Source: Apus apus
Lineage: Eukaryota; Chordata; Aves; Apodiformes; Apodidae
DNA: 64,000 nt
Direction: 5' to 3'
Assembly (NCBI RefSeq): GCF_020740795.1
Contig: NC_067304.1
Coordinates: 2,532,056-2,596,055, forward strand
This document shows positions 37,201 to 47,821 of this stretch, piece after piece. The notes beneath the pieces were generated by a model, which searched no databases, was not told where the DNA came from, and worked only from the letters and a program-made list of their open reading frames with translations. Positions within the stretch are counted from its first letter, which is position 1; every line of letters begins with the position of its first letter. A program made the translations under genes and the position numbers.

Positions 37201-39531
37201 AAAGAGTTCCACGAGATGACGCCGGAAGGACAGGAACGACGGCACCGCGGGGCTTCTCGGCCCCTCGGCCACCACCACGTAGTGATCGTAGATGACGGCG
37301 AGCGCCAAAGAATTCAGGAGGGCAGGAGCCGCCCCCAGGCAGCAGAGCAGCGCGGCCTCCCGGAGCCGGCGCCCGCGGGACATGGCGGAGACCAAACCCA
37401 GGGCGAAGAGCGGCAGCAGAGCCCCCAGCTCCAGGAACAGCTGGAGGAACAGGCAGCGCAGCGCGGCGGGCAGGGGCTGCCCCGGCATGGCGGGGCTCGA
37501 ACCCGCTGCCGCCACCGCCCGCCCCGCGGCGGGACCCGCGCCTCGCGCGAGAGCGGTGACGTCACGGGCACGCCGGAGGGGGCGGGGCGGGGAAAGGGGC
37601 GTGGCCTGCGGGTGGCGCGGGAAGTGGGAGGAGCGCGCGGGAAAAGGGGGGACTCGCGGGAAAAGGGGGGTCCCTCGGGAAAAGGGGGGACCCGCGGGAA
37701 AAGGAGGGTCCCTCGGGAAAAGGGGGGTCCCGCAGAGCCGGGCTCTCCGCGGTTGGACTCGGTGATCCTAAAGGTGTTTTCCAAGCCAAACCCGATTCCC
37801 TCTGGCGTTCGGGCTGTTCCAGCTTCAGCGGGTGGAAAGGTGGCGGCTCCGGGGAGCTGTGCTGGGTTAGGCAGTGACCCGAGTGCTCCTCCCCACCCGG
37901 GAAGGGGAAGCAGGAAAAGGGACCCATCGAGTTCAGGCAGAAACACATTTAAAAGCTGATGCCGATGCCGAGGCAACATACACAAAGCTCTCCTCCTCGA
38001 ACACCGGGAGCACCGCAGCTCCAGCAGCACGAGACCCCGAGGGGGGCTCGGGAGCAGCAGGGTGGGTGACACCCCCCAGGGATGGCGACCATTGAGCCAA
38101 GAAACCACCCCCTGAGGAACTTTCCCATTTATAGAGTGCGTGACGTTGGTGGCACTGGTCACTGCTGTTGGCCAGCCCGGGTCAGCTGCCCCGGGTTTTG
38201 CTCCTCCTCGCACCCGGCCGACTCTAAACTGAAGACCTTGATCACCAGGGAAACCTACATACCACGGCTGGCCACAAACTAAAACAAAGTGTCTTATCGA
38301 CCCCGTTCTCACCAAAGCAGGGCTGCAGGCTGCTCAAAAATGCAGCTTCTCCGAACGGAAAGTTTGATTCTATCCCAGCAAAACCAGGACACACGTGCAC
38401 AGGATGCTCCACCATGACCACCCCGGTATCCTCCACCCTGCTGGTCCCCAGAACCTACCTGAGGCTCCTGCAGGGGCAACTTCTCCACCGATGGCCCCAC
38501 AGGGGACATTATCAAGTGCTGGGGCGTTCTCGTCTCTCTCTTCCTCCTCGACCTTCATACTTGAGAACTTGAAGGCCATGTGCTTCACGCTGGGGACAGG
38601 ATGAGTCGAGCTGCCCCGGGTTCCCCCCCGGCCTGGGGCCATTTGTGTGGACACTCTGCTGGGCTCCGGGCCCCAGCGGGCAGGGGGCAAGGGGGCATAG
38701 CGGGGCCCCACCGGCTGTGGCTGCTCTTGAACGTGCTGGTAGCTGGAGGAGCCGCGGGACAGACAGACAGAAGGTCCCATCAGCCCAGCATGAGACTCCC
38801 TGGCTCCCAGCCCATCCCCGCGGCGTCAGGTCCCCCCCCTGCTCCTTGCTGCTTCTTACCTGCACCTCTCCCCATAGCAGCAAAACCCGCTCTGGAAATA
38901 CCTGCAGATCTGGGCTGACTTTCTGTCGTGTGAGAAGCAGCAGTTCTGGCCCCATCGACAGGATCCGCGGGCAAAATTCCTGCCAGCCGGAGAAACCGCC
39001 CGGCTGGGGTCACACCCTGGCTACCCCGAAATCCCCCCTCCCGGGTACCAGCTTTCCCTGGATGGAGCCACGTTTTCAGAGCCCCCCGGGCTGGCGGCTG
39101 GGCTGAAGACAAGCGGGGACTTTGCAACTGATTCCTGGCTAATTGCAGCCCCGGGGCTGGGCCGTGGTGGCTCCAGCAGCACGAGCCCGGGGGGGTCTCC
39201 CGCGGGCACATGGAGGGCTGGGCTGGAAAGTGGTAGGAGCCCTCGGCTCGGGGCTGCCAGGGACCCCCAGCTCCGAGGGTGGAGGAAAGCGGAGAAACAG
39301 GCTATGTTCGTCCCCTCCGTGGGAAACGGGATGGGGTGGAGGGTCCGAGGGCATCACAAATCTCTGCCCCCAGAGCGACGGGCTCGCAGCTCCATCTCCA
39401 GCCCGTCGCCTCCAAAAGCTGCTCCCAGAAGCCGCCCCCCGCCCGCTCCTCAAATCCTACCTGCACAGGGGTCTCAGGCAGCCCCCCCGGACCCTTAACG
39501 CCCCGCATGGCACCATCGAGCGTGGCTCCAT
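34278..39531 (-). CDS. Makorin-like RING E3 ubiquitin ligase with C3H zinc fingers
   Basis: Makorins are RNA-binding E3 ligases. Exons: 39461-39531, 38860-38979, 38459-38742, 35398-35489, 35086-35306, 34731-34841, 34512-34641, 34278-34412. They give 1,164 nt in one frame, 387 residues. Two N-terminal C3H fingers fit C-x7-C-x5-C-x3-H exactly (C23, C31, C37, H41; C49, C57, C63, H67). The C3HC4 RING starts at about residue 215 ([21 protein letters not shown], then CPEC on the next exon), followed by a final C3H ([18 protein letters not shown]) with an Arg-rich stretch. The acidic C-terminus ends YTDYSDSD. I do not see the third C3H or the makorin-specific Cys-His motif between the N-terminal fingers and the RING, so it differs from MKRN1/2. 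A match to the fish-described MKRN4 type is possible. The large intron 3 holds an LTR element. Start chosen because it alone keeps the first finger in frame and follows a TATA box. Confidence 0.88.
34424..34449. repeat. (GA)n microsatellite
   Basis: About 13 GA units at the start of the last intron of the makorin-like gene, 12 bases from the final exon's acceptor. Confidence 0.95.
35657..36106 (-). repeat. 3' LTR (its U3 start missing or coding)
   Basis: Pairs with 37840-38216. Shared blocks on the plus strand include TTGGCCAGC..GGGTCAGCTGCCC, CCCATTTATAG, CACCGTGAGCACCACAGCTCC and CAGTGACCC. The T/A-rich stretch 35760-35810 fits the R region of the family. The first 180 bases of U3 seen in the other LTR have no counterpart here; the ORF's final 40 codons occupy this LTR's U3. 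Confidence 0.7.
35980..37515 (-). CDS. 511-aa membrane plus gag/capsid-like protein, retroelement-derived
   Basis: Single open exon. Residues 19-45, 54-77 and 144-164 are strongly hydrophobic, probably three membrane segments, with FNNCTF between the second and third as a possible glycosylation site. Residues 166-262 form an Ala/Thr/Pro-rich acidic spacer. Residues 264-445 resemble the gag-like proteins of bird LTR elements (for example [24 protein letters not shown] and a Trp/Arg-rich helical pattern); I recognise this from recall of bird genomes, not a search. The tail from about 471 is translated from 3' LTR U3 sequence. No zinc knuckle or protease is seen. The frame has no stop over 1,536 nt although the flanking LTRs are strongly diverged, and the 5' half is CpG-rich, unlike a silenced repeat. 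It could be a co-opted gene or a chance survivor. No splice sites are needed. Function unknown. Confidence 0.7.
   Translation of the reverse strand: MAAAGSSPAMPGQPLPAALRCLFLQLFLELGALLPLFALGLVSAMSRGRRLREAALLCCLGAAPALLNSLALAVIYDHYVVVAEGPRSPAVPSFLSFRRHLVELFNNCTFGSESWAAGKSPPRDSASPWDIIFASGRFHYPWDVSLTLVALSGLFNVLVLLAVKSRCRGGSSADAAAPAADPAATPALAAATVAAPGAAQTSASTRVPTASTVGTQTLAEDSATTETSETGDEAERVPVSVTPTRRCTAREGPQRPSEEEEPNVTTHCLLPRELQDIREDLGRFEGEQHISWLLRCWDNGANDLNLTRREVQRLGPLARDLAFDRCLGRDPQPLTLWKRLLLVMRKRYPYVGHEVYQTGKWRTIEGGIRNLRLMAVRELVFSDLENPLAPLSPYTLKVTEYMWRSWLRSGPPLHANRVAEFFWEDETPTVNYMETLLLEYADSLSSSQRTRDSPVEEQSGQSAELLGKVLKLRAAKSRAADPRWPTEIFHAINTMLTINGEVCWRGVCFPQ
37557..37564. promoter_or_regulatory. 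Perfect CRE (TGACGTCA) upstream of the gag-like ORF
   Basis: Palindromic CREB/CREM/ATF site 42 bases upstream of the ATG at 37515, inside a CpG-dense stretch. GC boxes (GGGGCGGGGCGG, GGGGCGTGGCC) follow at 37579-37608. This is typical of a TATA-less CpG promoter and separate from the LTR TATA box 570 bases away. Confidence 0.65.
37628..37738. repeat. 18-bp G-rich tandem repeat in the element leader
   Basis: Five imperfect units of the form CGGGAAAAGGGGGGACCCG, alternating ACTCG, TCCCT and ACCCG endings. It lies between the CpG promoter region and the 5' LTR. The runs of six Gs could form G-quadruplexes. Confidence 0.9.
37840..38391 (-). repeat. 5' LTR
   Basis: Starts TGTCCTGG on the minus strand at 38391. 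A TATAAATGGG box lies at about 38126-38135. Its end near 37840 is fuzzy. Alignment by eye to the 3' LTR over U3, R and U5 blocks gives roughly 70% identity, suggesting an old insertion. Confidence 0.7.
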
Positions 39532-39570
39532 CTTCTCCTCAGCAGCCAAAAGGGCTGGGCGACCTCCCAG

Positions 39571-39581
39571 GGCTACTTATA
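39571..39581 (-). promoter_or_regulatory. TATA box of the makorin-like gene
   Basis: TATAAGTAGCC on the minus strand, about 45-50 bases upstream of the ATG at 39531. This predicts a start site near 39548 and a very short 5' UTR. TATA-driven promoters are usually tissue-restricted. Confidence 0.6.
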
Positions 39582-39599
39582 GCCTTGGATGGGCCGGTG

Positions 39600-40240
39600 G
39601 GCGCAGCCCTCCCCACCCAGGTGACCGTCCCCTGCCCGGCGGGCACGGCGCCTTAACCCTCGCCCTGCCGCTCCCCCCACGCAGGGGGACCTTGACCTTC
39701 AAGGCTTTCTGTGCCACCCCCGCTGCCTGGGAAAGGCTGGGGACAACGTCGGGACCCCCCCCAGGAGCACTGGAACCCCCCGGAGAGGGAAGCCGGGGGG
39801 TCTGGAGCTGCACCCCGCAAACTCTGGGGTGCTCAGAGCCGGTCGAGAGCGGGGCCCGGTGCCAGCACAAGGCTGGGCTGTCCCTGAGCCCATCCTCGCC
39901 CATCCTGGGGGGGGGGGGTACAGCCGGGGGGCAGCTCATTGCCCAGCTTTACCCCCCCAAGGGCCAAGGGCAAAGATTTGGGGCTGGGAGTGCTCGGCTC
40001 TGAGGCTGGGACCCCGCTCAGAACCGGCCCTCCCTGCTTTTAGGTTTGATGGGAAACACAGGCAGGAAATCACAGCAGCCACCAGACCTGGGAAATGGTA
40101 AATCCCTGGAAATCACAGCAAAACCAATCACCTTTCCTGGAAACCCTCCCAAGGGCCACCCCCACCCCCACTCCAGGGGTCGAGAGAAATCCCAGAAAGA
40201 AAAGCTGGACTCTAAAAAGTTCTTAAATATTTAGTTCAGT
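39600..40240. other. Makorin-like promoter flank, no gene
   Basis: GC-rich intergenic DNA between the makorin-like promoter and the PPARD poly(A) site. Open frames here on either strand show no similarity. Confidence 0.5.
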
Positions 40241-40246
40241 TTTATT
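40241..40246 (-). terminator. PPARD: PPARD poly(A) signal
   Basis: AATAAA on the minus strand (TTTAAATAAAACTG) in an AT-rich patch. It would give a 3' UTR of about 2.1 kb from the stop at 42316, similar in length to mammalian PPARD. Confidence 0.6.
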
Positions 40247-42315
40247 TAAAGTCAAGTCAGTTTGTGGACACTATTTATATTATTAAAAACACTTGGAGGT
40301 TTGTACTTCTAGCAAAAATATACATTTCAGTTTGAGGGTTGTTACACTGTTGAGGAGGGAAGAGCAAAAAGTTGCCCCGGGTGATGAACACCGAGCCCCA
40401 CACACCGGCCATGGCCCCGGGGGGGTCACCGGGGGCTTCAGGAAGGACAAATCCCCCGGGGCTCTGTCCCGCACAAAGGGCTTAAAAGTGCTTTAGAAAC
40501 GGTAACTGGTAACAGCCCTGCGAGGTAGGGAAGGGAGGGGGCTGGGCGGGCAGGGGGAAACTGAGGCACGGCAAGGAACAGGAGGGTGGCAGCTGGGGCA
40601 GGTTGTGGGACCAGCCAGGCCTGGGACACGGAGGGGAAGCCCAGTGCTGTTCCCCTTTGGGTTTTAAAGGAATTATTGCACCAGGGAAACCTGCTACCCT
40701 GAAGAGGAGGAAAGGAAACTAAAACCGTCTTCATTTGCTCCCACAACCCCTCCTTGGGAATAGCAGTGTTTTAATAAGGCTGCTGCTCAGGACTCACAGG
40801 ACCACGAGCTGCAGGTGGGCAAGTGCCACTTCTTAGGTCAGACACTGTCATCCCAAGAGGGGACTGAGCCCTTCCCACCATCATCCCAAGAAGGGCACGA
40901 GCCCTTCCCAGGTCTGTCCTCTCTCCCAGGACCCGGGTGACGCAGCCCCTGCCCAGGGGCCAGATCCCAGTCCTGGGCAGTACCGTGGGTTTCACTGCAT
41001 CTGCAGGAAGTTGAGAAGGAAAGTCCCAGAGCAGCTCTGGGTTTCAGCAGACCCAAAACCTGGAGCTCTCCCCACACTCAGGGTGGTGGTAGAGGAGGGC
41101 AGGGCCACCCCCCTGACCCACCCCCTCGCTCCTCTTTTATAAATCCTTGGCATTTATACTGTGGTTTACAGCTGCAAAGCTCTTTGCAACCAATGCACTG
41201 ATTAATCCTCATCTTCCTGCTCCAAGCAGAGAGCAGCTTGACAATCCAGCTCCCTTTCATAGAGGGGAAACTGAGGCAGGGCAGTCGACAGACAGACCAG
41301 TGCCCTGTCAGCATGATGAGCTCTGTGAGCTCCCTGTGACTTTGCTTTCCTCTTTGCTTGCTCCCGTGCTCAGTGGGTGCTGCTGAGGAGACTCTGCTGC
41401 CACACACTGCCCTGCAAAGCCCCCAGAGCCCCCCGGGGCTTGGAAGGGAACTGCAGGACAAGCCCCAAGCCTGGCCACCTACACCCCACCTCGCCTCTGG
41501 CCCTGCACGGACCTTCTCGTAGCTCACACCTGTACAGAACTGCCTGGGGAGGCCAACAGGATCTGGCCTCTGCTCTGAGGGTGAATTTTTATGAGCCAAA
41601 GCCTTTCCCTCCCACCTCCCCATCCCTCCCTCTCTCACACTGCAGTGCTGAGGGGCAGGCTCCCTCTGAAACGGGGGTGCCAGGGCTTCCACACAGCACG
41701 CAGGGGAAGGCAGAGATCCCACGATTCCCTCAGGGAGACAGGAATAAGCTGCACAGTGATTGGGAGGGGGCAGCAGAGGGTCTCAGCTGGGACAGCCCTG
41801 CCCGTCTTCAAACACTCTGCCTTTTTCTTTGGGAAAGAGAAAAAGACTTTTAACACTGCCCTGGGCCCCACGGCTCAGGACTCCACCTTCGGAGTGCAAT
41901 ATAAGAAAGAAAATAAAGACACACTGCAAGTGTGGGGGCTGGTCCCACGGGGTCTCCCCGCGAGCTCAGCATCCCACACCATTCCCAAACTGTTACAGGA
42001 TTTCCCACTGCCCGGGCCATGTAAACCAGCTGGTTGCCCCAGAGGCCCCTGGGGGGAGCAGCTGAAGGGCTGGGCTGTAGTAACGGAAACAGTAGCTTAT
42101 GATTTGCCTTGGGAGGTGTGTTAGTGTGTGTTAAGGGAAGCCCAGCGGTGCCTGCACAACCTCCCAGCCTCTCACCCTGTGGTACCTTACGTGGGGGTCA
42201 TGTAGAAAAGAGTTTCCAGTAGAAGAAATGGAAGACGTGGGGAAAGGTTGTCTTTGTTTCTGTACAAAGAGTCTTGATGGGAATCCATGGCTTCATTCTC
42301 ATAAATAACAGGTCC
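40247..42315 (-). other. PPARD: Probable PPARD 3' UTR
   Basis: No coding signal. It runs from the PPARD stop to the poly(A) signal. AT-rich patches lie near 41140 and 41900. Extent is inferred from the poly(A) signal only. Confidence 0.55.
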
Positions 42316-45300
42316 TTAGTACATGTCCTTGTAGATCTCCTGCAGAAGCGGGTGCAGAGATGTCTCTGTCTCAGTCTTCTTGATCTTCTGCACCAGCTGG
42401 GCGTGCTCTGTCACCAGCTGCCTCAGGTCAGCCATCTTCTGCAGCAGCTTGGGGAAGAGGTACTGGGCATCCGGGTGGTTGGACTGCAGGTGAAACTCCA
42501 GCGCTCGCAGGATGTTGTCCTGGATCTCCTCCACCTGCTTCACGTTCATCAGGCCGGGACGGTCTGTGGAGAGGAAGCACAGGAGCTGTAGTGTTATGGT
42601 GTAGCCCTCATGGGAGCTGTAGTGTTATGGTGTAGCCCTCCAAAGCACATGCTCCTCCTGGGGAAAGGGAGACGGGGACTCCAACCCACCCACCATGACT
42701 CCAACCTTGTCAACTAGACAAGAGGAGAAGTGTGCCCTTGGACAACATTTCCCACAGCAGCACATGAGGAGATGCTCCTTGTTCTTGGTCCAAGCTTGCT
42801 AGGCATCACCACCATGAAGAAGCTTTGGTTTTGGAACTGTTCAGTTCTTCTCTGGTCCCTCTGAGACACACCCCAGGCTGATTGCAGCACCAGCTGCAGC
42901 TCAACTCCCCCAGCCCAGCCCAAACCACTTCTATGTACAGGACGACTCTTCCCAAGCACCCGCTCACCTCCACACAGGATAATGGCAGCCACAAAGAGGG
43001 ACAAGTCACTGTCATCCAGCTCCAGCGCATTGAACTTCACAGCAAACTCGAACTTGGGCTCCATGATCTCGTTGAAGGGCTTGCGCAGGCTGCGCAGGAA
43101 CTCGCGCGTCACGAAGCCGTTCCCGTTGGCCACCAACAGCCCATCCTTGTTCATGATGGAGGCCAGCATGGCAAAGATGGCCTCGTGCACCCCGTACTTC
43201 AGCAGAGTCACTTGGTCGTTCAGGTAGAGGCCGACGAAGCTGGGGATGCTCTTGGCAAACTCTGTCAGCTCCCTCACGGTCTCCACCGTGGTGCACTGGC
43301 AGCGGTAGAAGACGTGCACCCCGATCTCCTTGTAGGGGGGGATGCCGTTCACCAGCTGCTTCCACACCAGCCCCTTTTCTGCCTGCCACAAGGTGTCCAT
43401 GTCGTGGATCACAAAAGGCTGCTTGAAAAAAGAAGCAAATGGTTAGGAACCTGCAGTGGGGACTCGAGATGCCAGCTCTGCCGAGGACACCTGCTTTTGT
43501 CTGCCTGTCCCTTTGCTGTCTGTCCTCTCTCTCTCTCTGGGGCTGAACGTGCCCGGGCAATCTGCATCCACAAGAGCACAGGGCTGCAGAGCAAGGGGAA
43601 TTTTCCCAGTGAGGGGCAGGATGTGTGGAGCCCACCTGGCTGCAGCTGGGATCTGGTGCACGTGGAACACCTACAGCAGGAGGCAGATGTGCAGCATCTC
43701 CCAGAGAATGGCCCCACCACGTTGGTCATGGCCAACCCCACCTGCCCTGGAGGGAGAACTTACTGGGGTGCTGCTGGCCTTCCCGGTCAAGATACCTCTC
43801 GCCTTCTTTTTGGTCATGTTGAAGTTTTTCAGGTAGGCGTTGTAGATGTGCTTGGAGAAAGCTTTCAGGTCAGCCACCTGGGGGTTCTGGCAGCTGATCT
43901 CACTCGCCGTCAGCCCCGCCACCAGCTTCCTCTTCTCTGCCTCGGGCATGCGGCCAAAGCGGATTGCTGGGGGGGCAAAAACGGGGGTCAGGACACTGGG
44001 GATGAGGTGCCCAGGGAGGCAGCAGTCTGCTCTGCCACCCCAGAGGTCTGCTGCTGAACACCTGCAACATGGTGCTTCTCCAGAGCTGCAGCTCCTCCAG
44101 CACGGACACCTTTCTGAACCAGCTGTAGCTGCTACCAACATGGCCTCACACTCAGCTCCCATCCTTGCTCCTCAGGGCTCTACACAAACCCCACTTCCCA
44201 CATAAACACCTTGGCTTGGCCGGGAACAAGATGGTTACACCTGAAGTTTAAAAATCCCAGCACAGAAGAGCAATCTGTGTGTCCAGTTCCCTCTGGGTCA
44301 ACCCATAAGGGACACCCACGTGACAACAGCCAGGCTGCAGGGTGGGAATGAAGACTGGACAGGAGAAGGGGATGAAGAACCAGAGGCTTGAAGCACTGGG
44401 TTTAAAAGAAGAGAGCCATGGGATAAAGTGACCTCCAGACACCCTCCACGTGTGAGCCCTTCATGGGGCAGATGTCCCCATGGCACCCAGCTGGCCAGGC
44501 CTGCCGAGGGGGGTGACACTCACCGTTATGTGACATGCCCAGGGAGAGGCACTTCTGGAAGCGGCAGTACTGGCACTTGTTCCTGTTCTTCTTCTGAATC
44601 TTGCAGCTCCGCTCACACTTCTCGTACTCCAGCTTCATGCGGATCGTCCGGCGGAAGAAACCCTGCAGGCAGGTGGCACCAAGGGGGACACGGAGCAGGG
44701 GGACAAGGGAACAGCACTGTGAGCACCTGTGGTTCAGGACCAGGCTGGTTTATTATCCCCCTCACGGAGGTTCAGCCCGGTGGGGAGAAGAAGCCCTGGC
44801 TCTGACACAAGGAAAGTCTCCGTCTCACAAGGGGAAGCTGTGAGGTGGGAGAAGGGAGGAAGGGTGCAGGGCCCAGGGCAGTGTGGTTCTGCAGGCAGCC
44901 AGCAGGGAGGGGTGGAGGAACGAGCTGCAGGCAGGGCCCAGCCTGCTGGAATGTCTGGTGAGACCCGGGCTGCAAACACAGCCCTGCTGGCATCTGCTGC
45001 AGGGGAAGGAATTTCAGAGGCACATCCAAGCTGTGGCCAGTGATCCCACGGGATAAACACACTGCTCATCTGCAGTGCAGGAAGTGTCTTTAAAAGCAAA
45101 GCCCAGGTCCCCGAGGGGACAGATGATTTTGTCTTACAAAATAAAGCATGAGGGGGTGAGATTTGGGCCCAACACACCCCAGCTGCCACCCCCAGGACAG
45201 TATTTGTGTGCCTGCCTCTGTACCCCACCCTCTCTGGGCAGGTTGTAAATGATTTTTATTTTTTTTTTACAGTCATTCAATCCTGCACCCCTGCTTTGCT

Positions 45301-46397
45301 GCCAACCTCCTCGTTGGAAGAGCTGGCAGGTCCCCTGGGGCCCCCCCTCTGGCTGGTGTGGCTGCAGCCAGCCCTGCCCAGGGGGAGGTACCTTGCAGCC
45401 CTCGCAGGCGTGCACGCCGTAGTGGAACCCCGAGGCTTTGTCTCCGCAGACCCTGCACTCCACGCTCAGCGCTCCCGAGGCCGCCTCCTCGCAGCCTATC
45501 TGCAGCTGGTCCGACAGGGAGGGAGAGGAGCTCTGTGAAATGTCTGCGAGCACAAAAAGGGACACGTCCTTTCCTGAAGGAGCCACAAACCCAGCCTGGT
45601 GTCTTAACTCATCCGGCCACGGGGCTGGATCCCGAGGGATTCCCAGCACTGTCCCAGCCTGCCAGTGGCGCTGTGTCTGGGCACACCTCAGAGATCAGGC
45701 ACTGGCTGCAGGCAGGTGCCATGCACAGAGCCAAGAGTGTCCCCAGAGTGCCCAGCAGCACCAGAGAGACTCTACATCAATGCTTGTCTTTCTCCTCTGG
45801 CATTCATGTCTAGGCAATGAAACCAAACCAGAACATTGTATAATCCCCGGTTGATGTGGGGGAGACACGGGGCTGCCGAGCTGGAACACCCAGGGCTCTG
45901 CAGGAACCTCTTCAGCAGCAACAAACCTTCTCCTCCAGTTCCTACAATCAGTTTGCACTGAGGATTTCAAGAAGTGGCCAGGGAAGCACCCTGAGAGTGC
46001 TCCCCATCGGGGGTACAATGTTACCTGCCTGTCCTTCTAACTCCCACCTCCCAGCCTGCTGCCCCTGGCTGTGCAGTGACTGCAGAGGAAGCCACAGGCC
46101 TCTCCACAGCTTGGCTCTCAGTGCATTACTTCACAAAGGGAAGAGATTAAAACGAGCCAAACTCCATTCACAGGCAGGTCCCTCTGCCCTTGTGGCTCAG
46201 CATGTGGCCTGGAGGACATGGATGCCTGGATGCTCCAGGGACAGACAAGCTCCTTTGCTCTACTCACCAGTGTAGCTGCTTGAAGGCAGCAAGCTGTCTG
46301 GTCCTCCACCTGGGTCCGAGGCTCCACTTGCCACCCTCACTGCCTCTTCCTCTTCCTCTTCCTTGACCTCAGGTACTTCCTCCTGTAGTTGTTCCAT
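42316..46397 (-). CDS. PPARD: PPARD, peroxisome proliferator-activated receptor delta
   Basis: Ligand-activated nuclear receptor that pairs with RXR and controls fatty-acid oxidation genes. Coding exons: 46268-46397, 45392-45543, 44524-44662, 43764-43966, 42968-43418, 42316-42563 (130, 152, 139, 203, 451, 248 nt), 440 residues. The 139/203/451/248 pattern is that of PPAR genes. The A/B region is acidic and starts [18 protein letters not shown]. The DNA-binding domain has the P-box CEGCKGFFRR and the PPAR-type second finger [13 protein letters not shown]. The ligand-binding domain runs from about 210 and ends in the AF-2 helix [11 protein letters not shown]. Similarity is to PPAR delta rather than alpha or gamma through [19 protein letters not shown] and ALEFHLQ. 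The ATG exon probably extends to an acceptor at 46423; further 5' UTR exons are expected upstream. Confidence 0.97.
42584..42645. repeat. Tandem duplication of about 31 bp next to the last PPARD exon
   Basis: Two near-identical copies of GGAGCTGTAGTGTTATGGTG followed by TAGCCCTC, starting about 20 bases upstream of the acceptor of the final exon. It lies in the branch-point region. Confidence 0.85.
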
Positions 46398-47821
46398 AAT
46401 TGATCACCCCTCAGTGCCAAGACTGCAATCCCTGTCATAGCTCTGGCATCATCCGTGTCTATCCGAGATGGACCCCACCAGGCTGTTCCTGCTAACCTGT
46501 GGGACAGAGGGAGGAACGTGGGGTCAGCTCTGACCTGTGTGTGACCACACTGCTCCTGTTCTGCTCTGCCTCCTGGTCCAGGGAGACAAGCAAAACCCTT
46601 TCCAGAATCACTTTGCGTGCTGGGATAAACCCTCTGGAGGACTCAAGGAAGCAAAACCTCACCGGAATAGTGGTTAAATCCCAGCAGACAAAGCCCAGAC
46701 CACAAACTAGCTGACATGCCACCCAGGGACCTGAGCTCCCCAGACTGCAAGTCACCAAGCAGAGACATTGCCCCAGACAACATCCCCCAGAGCCACCAGT
46801 GCACCAAGATGTCACCCTGATGCCAAGGCTGGGGGGTTTGGCAGAGCCAAAGCCACCAGGAAGATCAAGGCAGCAGCAGCTTCAGCCTCCATCCCCACCC
46901 AGCCAGGGCAGAGCTCGGGGGTCCATGCGGGGGGCCGGGCTCGGTGCAGCAGGTGGTGGTGGCTGGAAGCCCCCGGCCCGTCGGAGCCACCAGCAAGCCC
47001 CAAGGCTCCGAGCCGGCCCCACCTCGGGCTCCTCCCCGTCTCAGCGCTGCCAGTGACCGCGGGGGGGTTTATTTTCCCTCCTCCTCTTGTCACTGGCCCC
47101 GGTTCCGCTGGACGTGCAGCTGCTGCTGCCGTGCTCAGCCACGGGGTCCAGCAGCCCGATCCCGATGGACACACAATCCAGCCAGTGTGTTAATCCCGGG
47201 TTTCCTGTGGGAGGAACGGCCCCATCCTCCCCCCCCGGGCCCCGCACTTCCGCTCCTTGTTTCCCTTAGTCCACCCCAAACAGCCCCCAAAACACTCAAA
47301 CCACGCAAGCGATGCCTGGTCAGTACCATGACCATCTTCCCACCTCCTTCCCAACCATTCCAGATCCCGCTCAAGCATCCAGCTCATGCTACAACAACCT
47401 GGTGCTCATTTGCCTCCAGATCTTGATTCCTAACCTGACTCCTGCTTGAGTAATCAGTATCCCCAGCCCAGTCTATGTAGAGTTGCATCCACTTCCCTAA
47501 AGGAGCTATTTTGAAGTGGAGAAGTATCCCTCAGAAAAGCCACCAAAACGCAGTTTCCTTCAGGAAAGCCTCAATTTCAGGCACAAGTTAAACAGAAGCA
47601 GCATCTTCAGGCCCTCATTAGAGCGAAGTGAGTGAGACACTTGCAGGGCACTGCTGAAGGACAACCCTCAAGCAACAGGACAGTCTATGATCCTGACCCA
47701 TCCCAGGGCTTTTGGGGGAGGGCAGCAGGGACCCAGGGCTCACTTTTCCTCCTGCCACAGACCCTCATGTCCAGCACTTTGAACTTGAGACACAGCCAGC
47801 TCAAGGTCAGGGCTCCCTGCG

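Larger units (their letters stand above)
35657..38391 (-). mobile_element. LTR retroelement (ERV-type) in intron 3 of the makorin-like gene
   Basis: A 2.7-kb element in the same sense as the host gene. Its minus-strand start is TGTCCTGGTTTTGCTGGGAT, a bird LTR start, and its end is AATTATGACA. It contains two LTRs, a G-rich tandem repeat and one long ORF, but no pol or env frame, so it is non-autonomous or reduced. Flanks are CACAT (35652-35656) and CACGT (38392-38396), a possible 5-bp target duplication with one mismatch. Identification of the LTR family rests on memory of bird repeats, not a search. Confidence 0.75.

Noticed and set aside
37314-38315. 333-codon minus-strand frame upstream of the gag-like ORF
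   Set aside because: It crosses LTR, tandem repeat and the 5' end of the gag-like ORF in another frame. No coherent protein.
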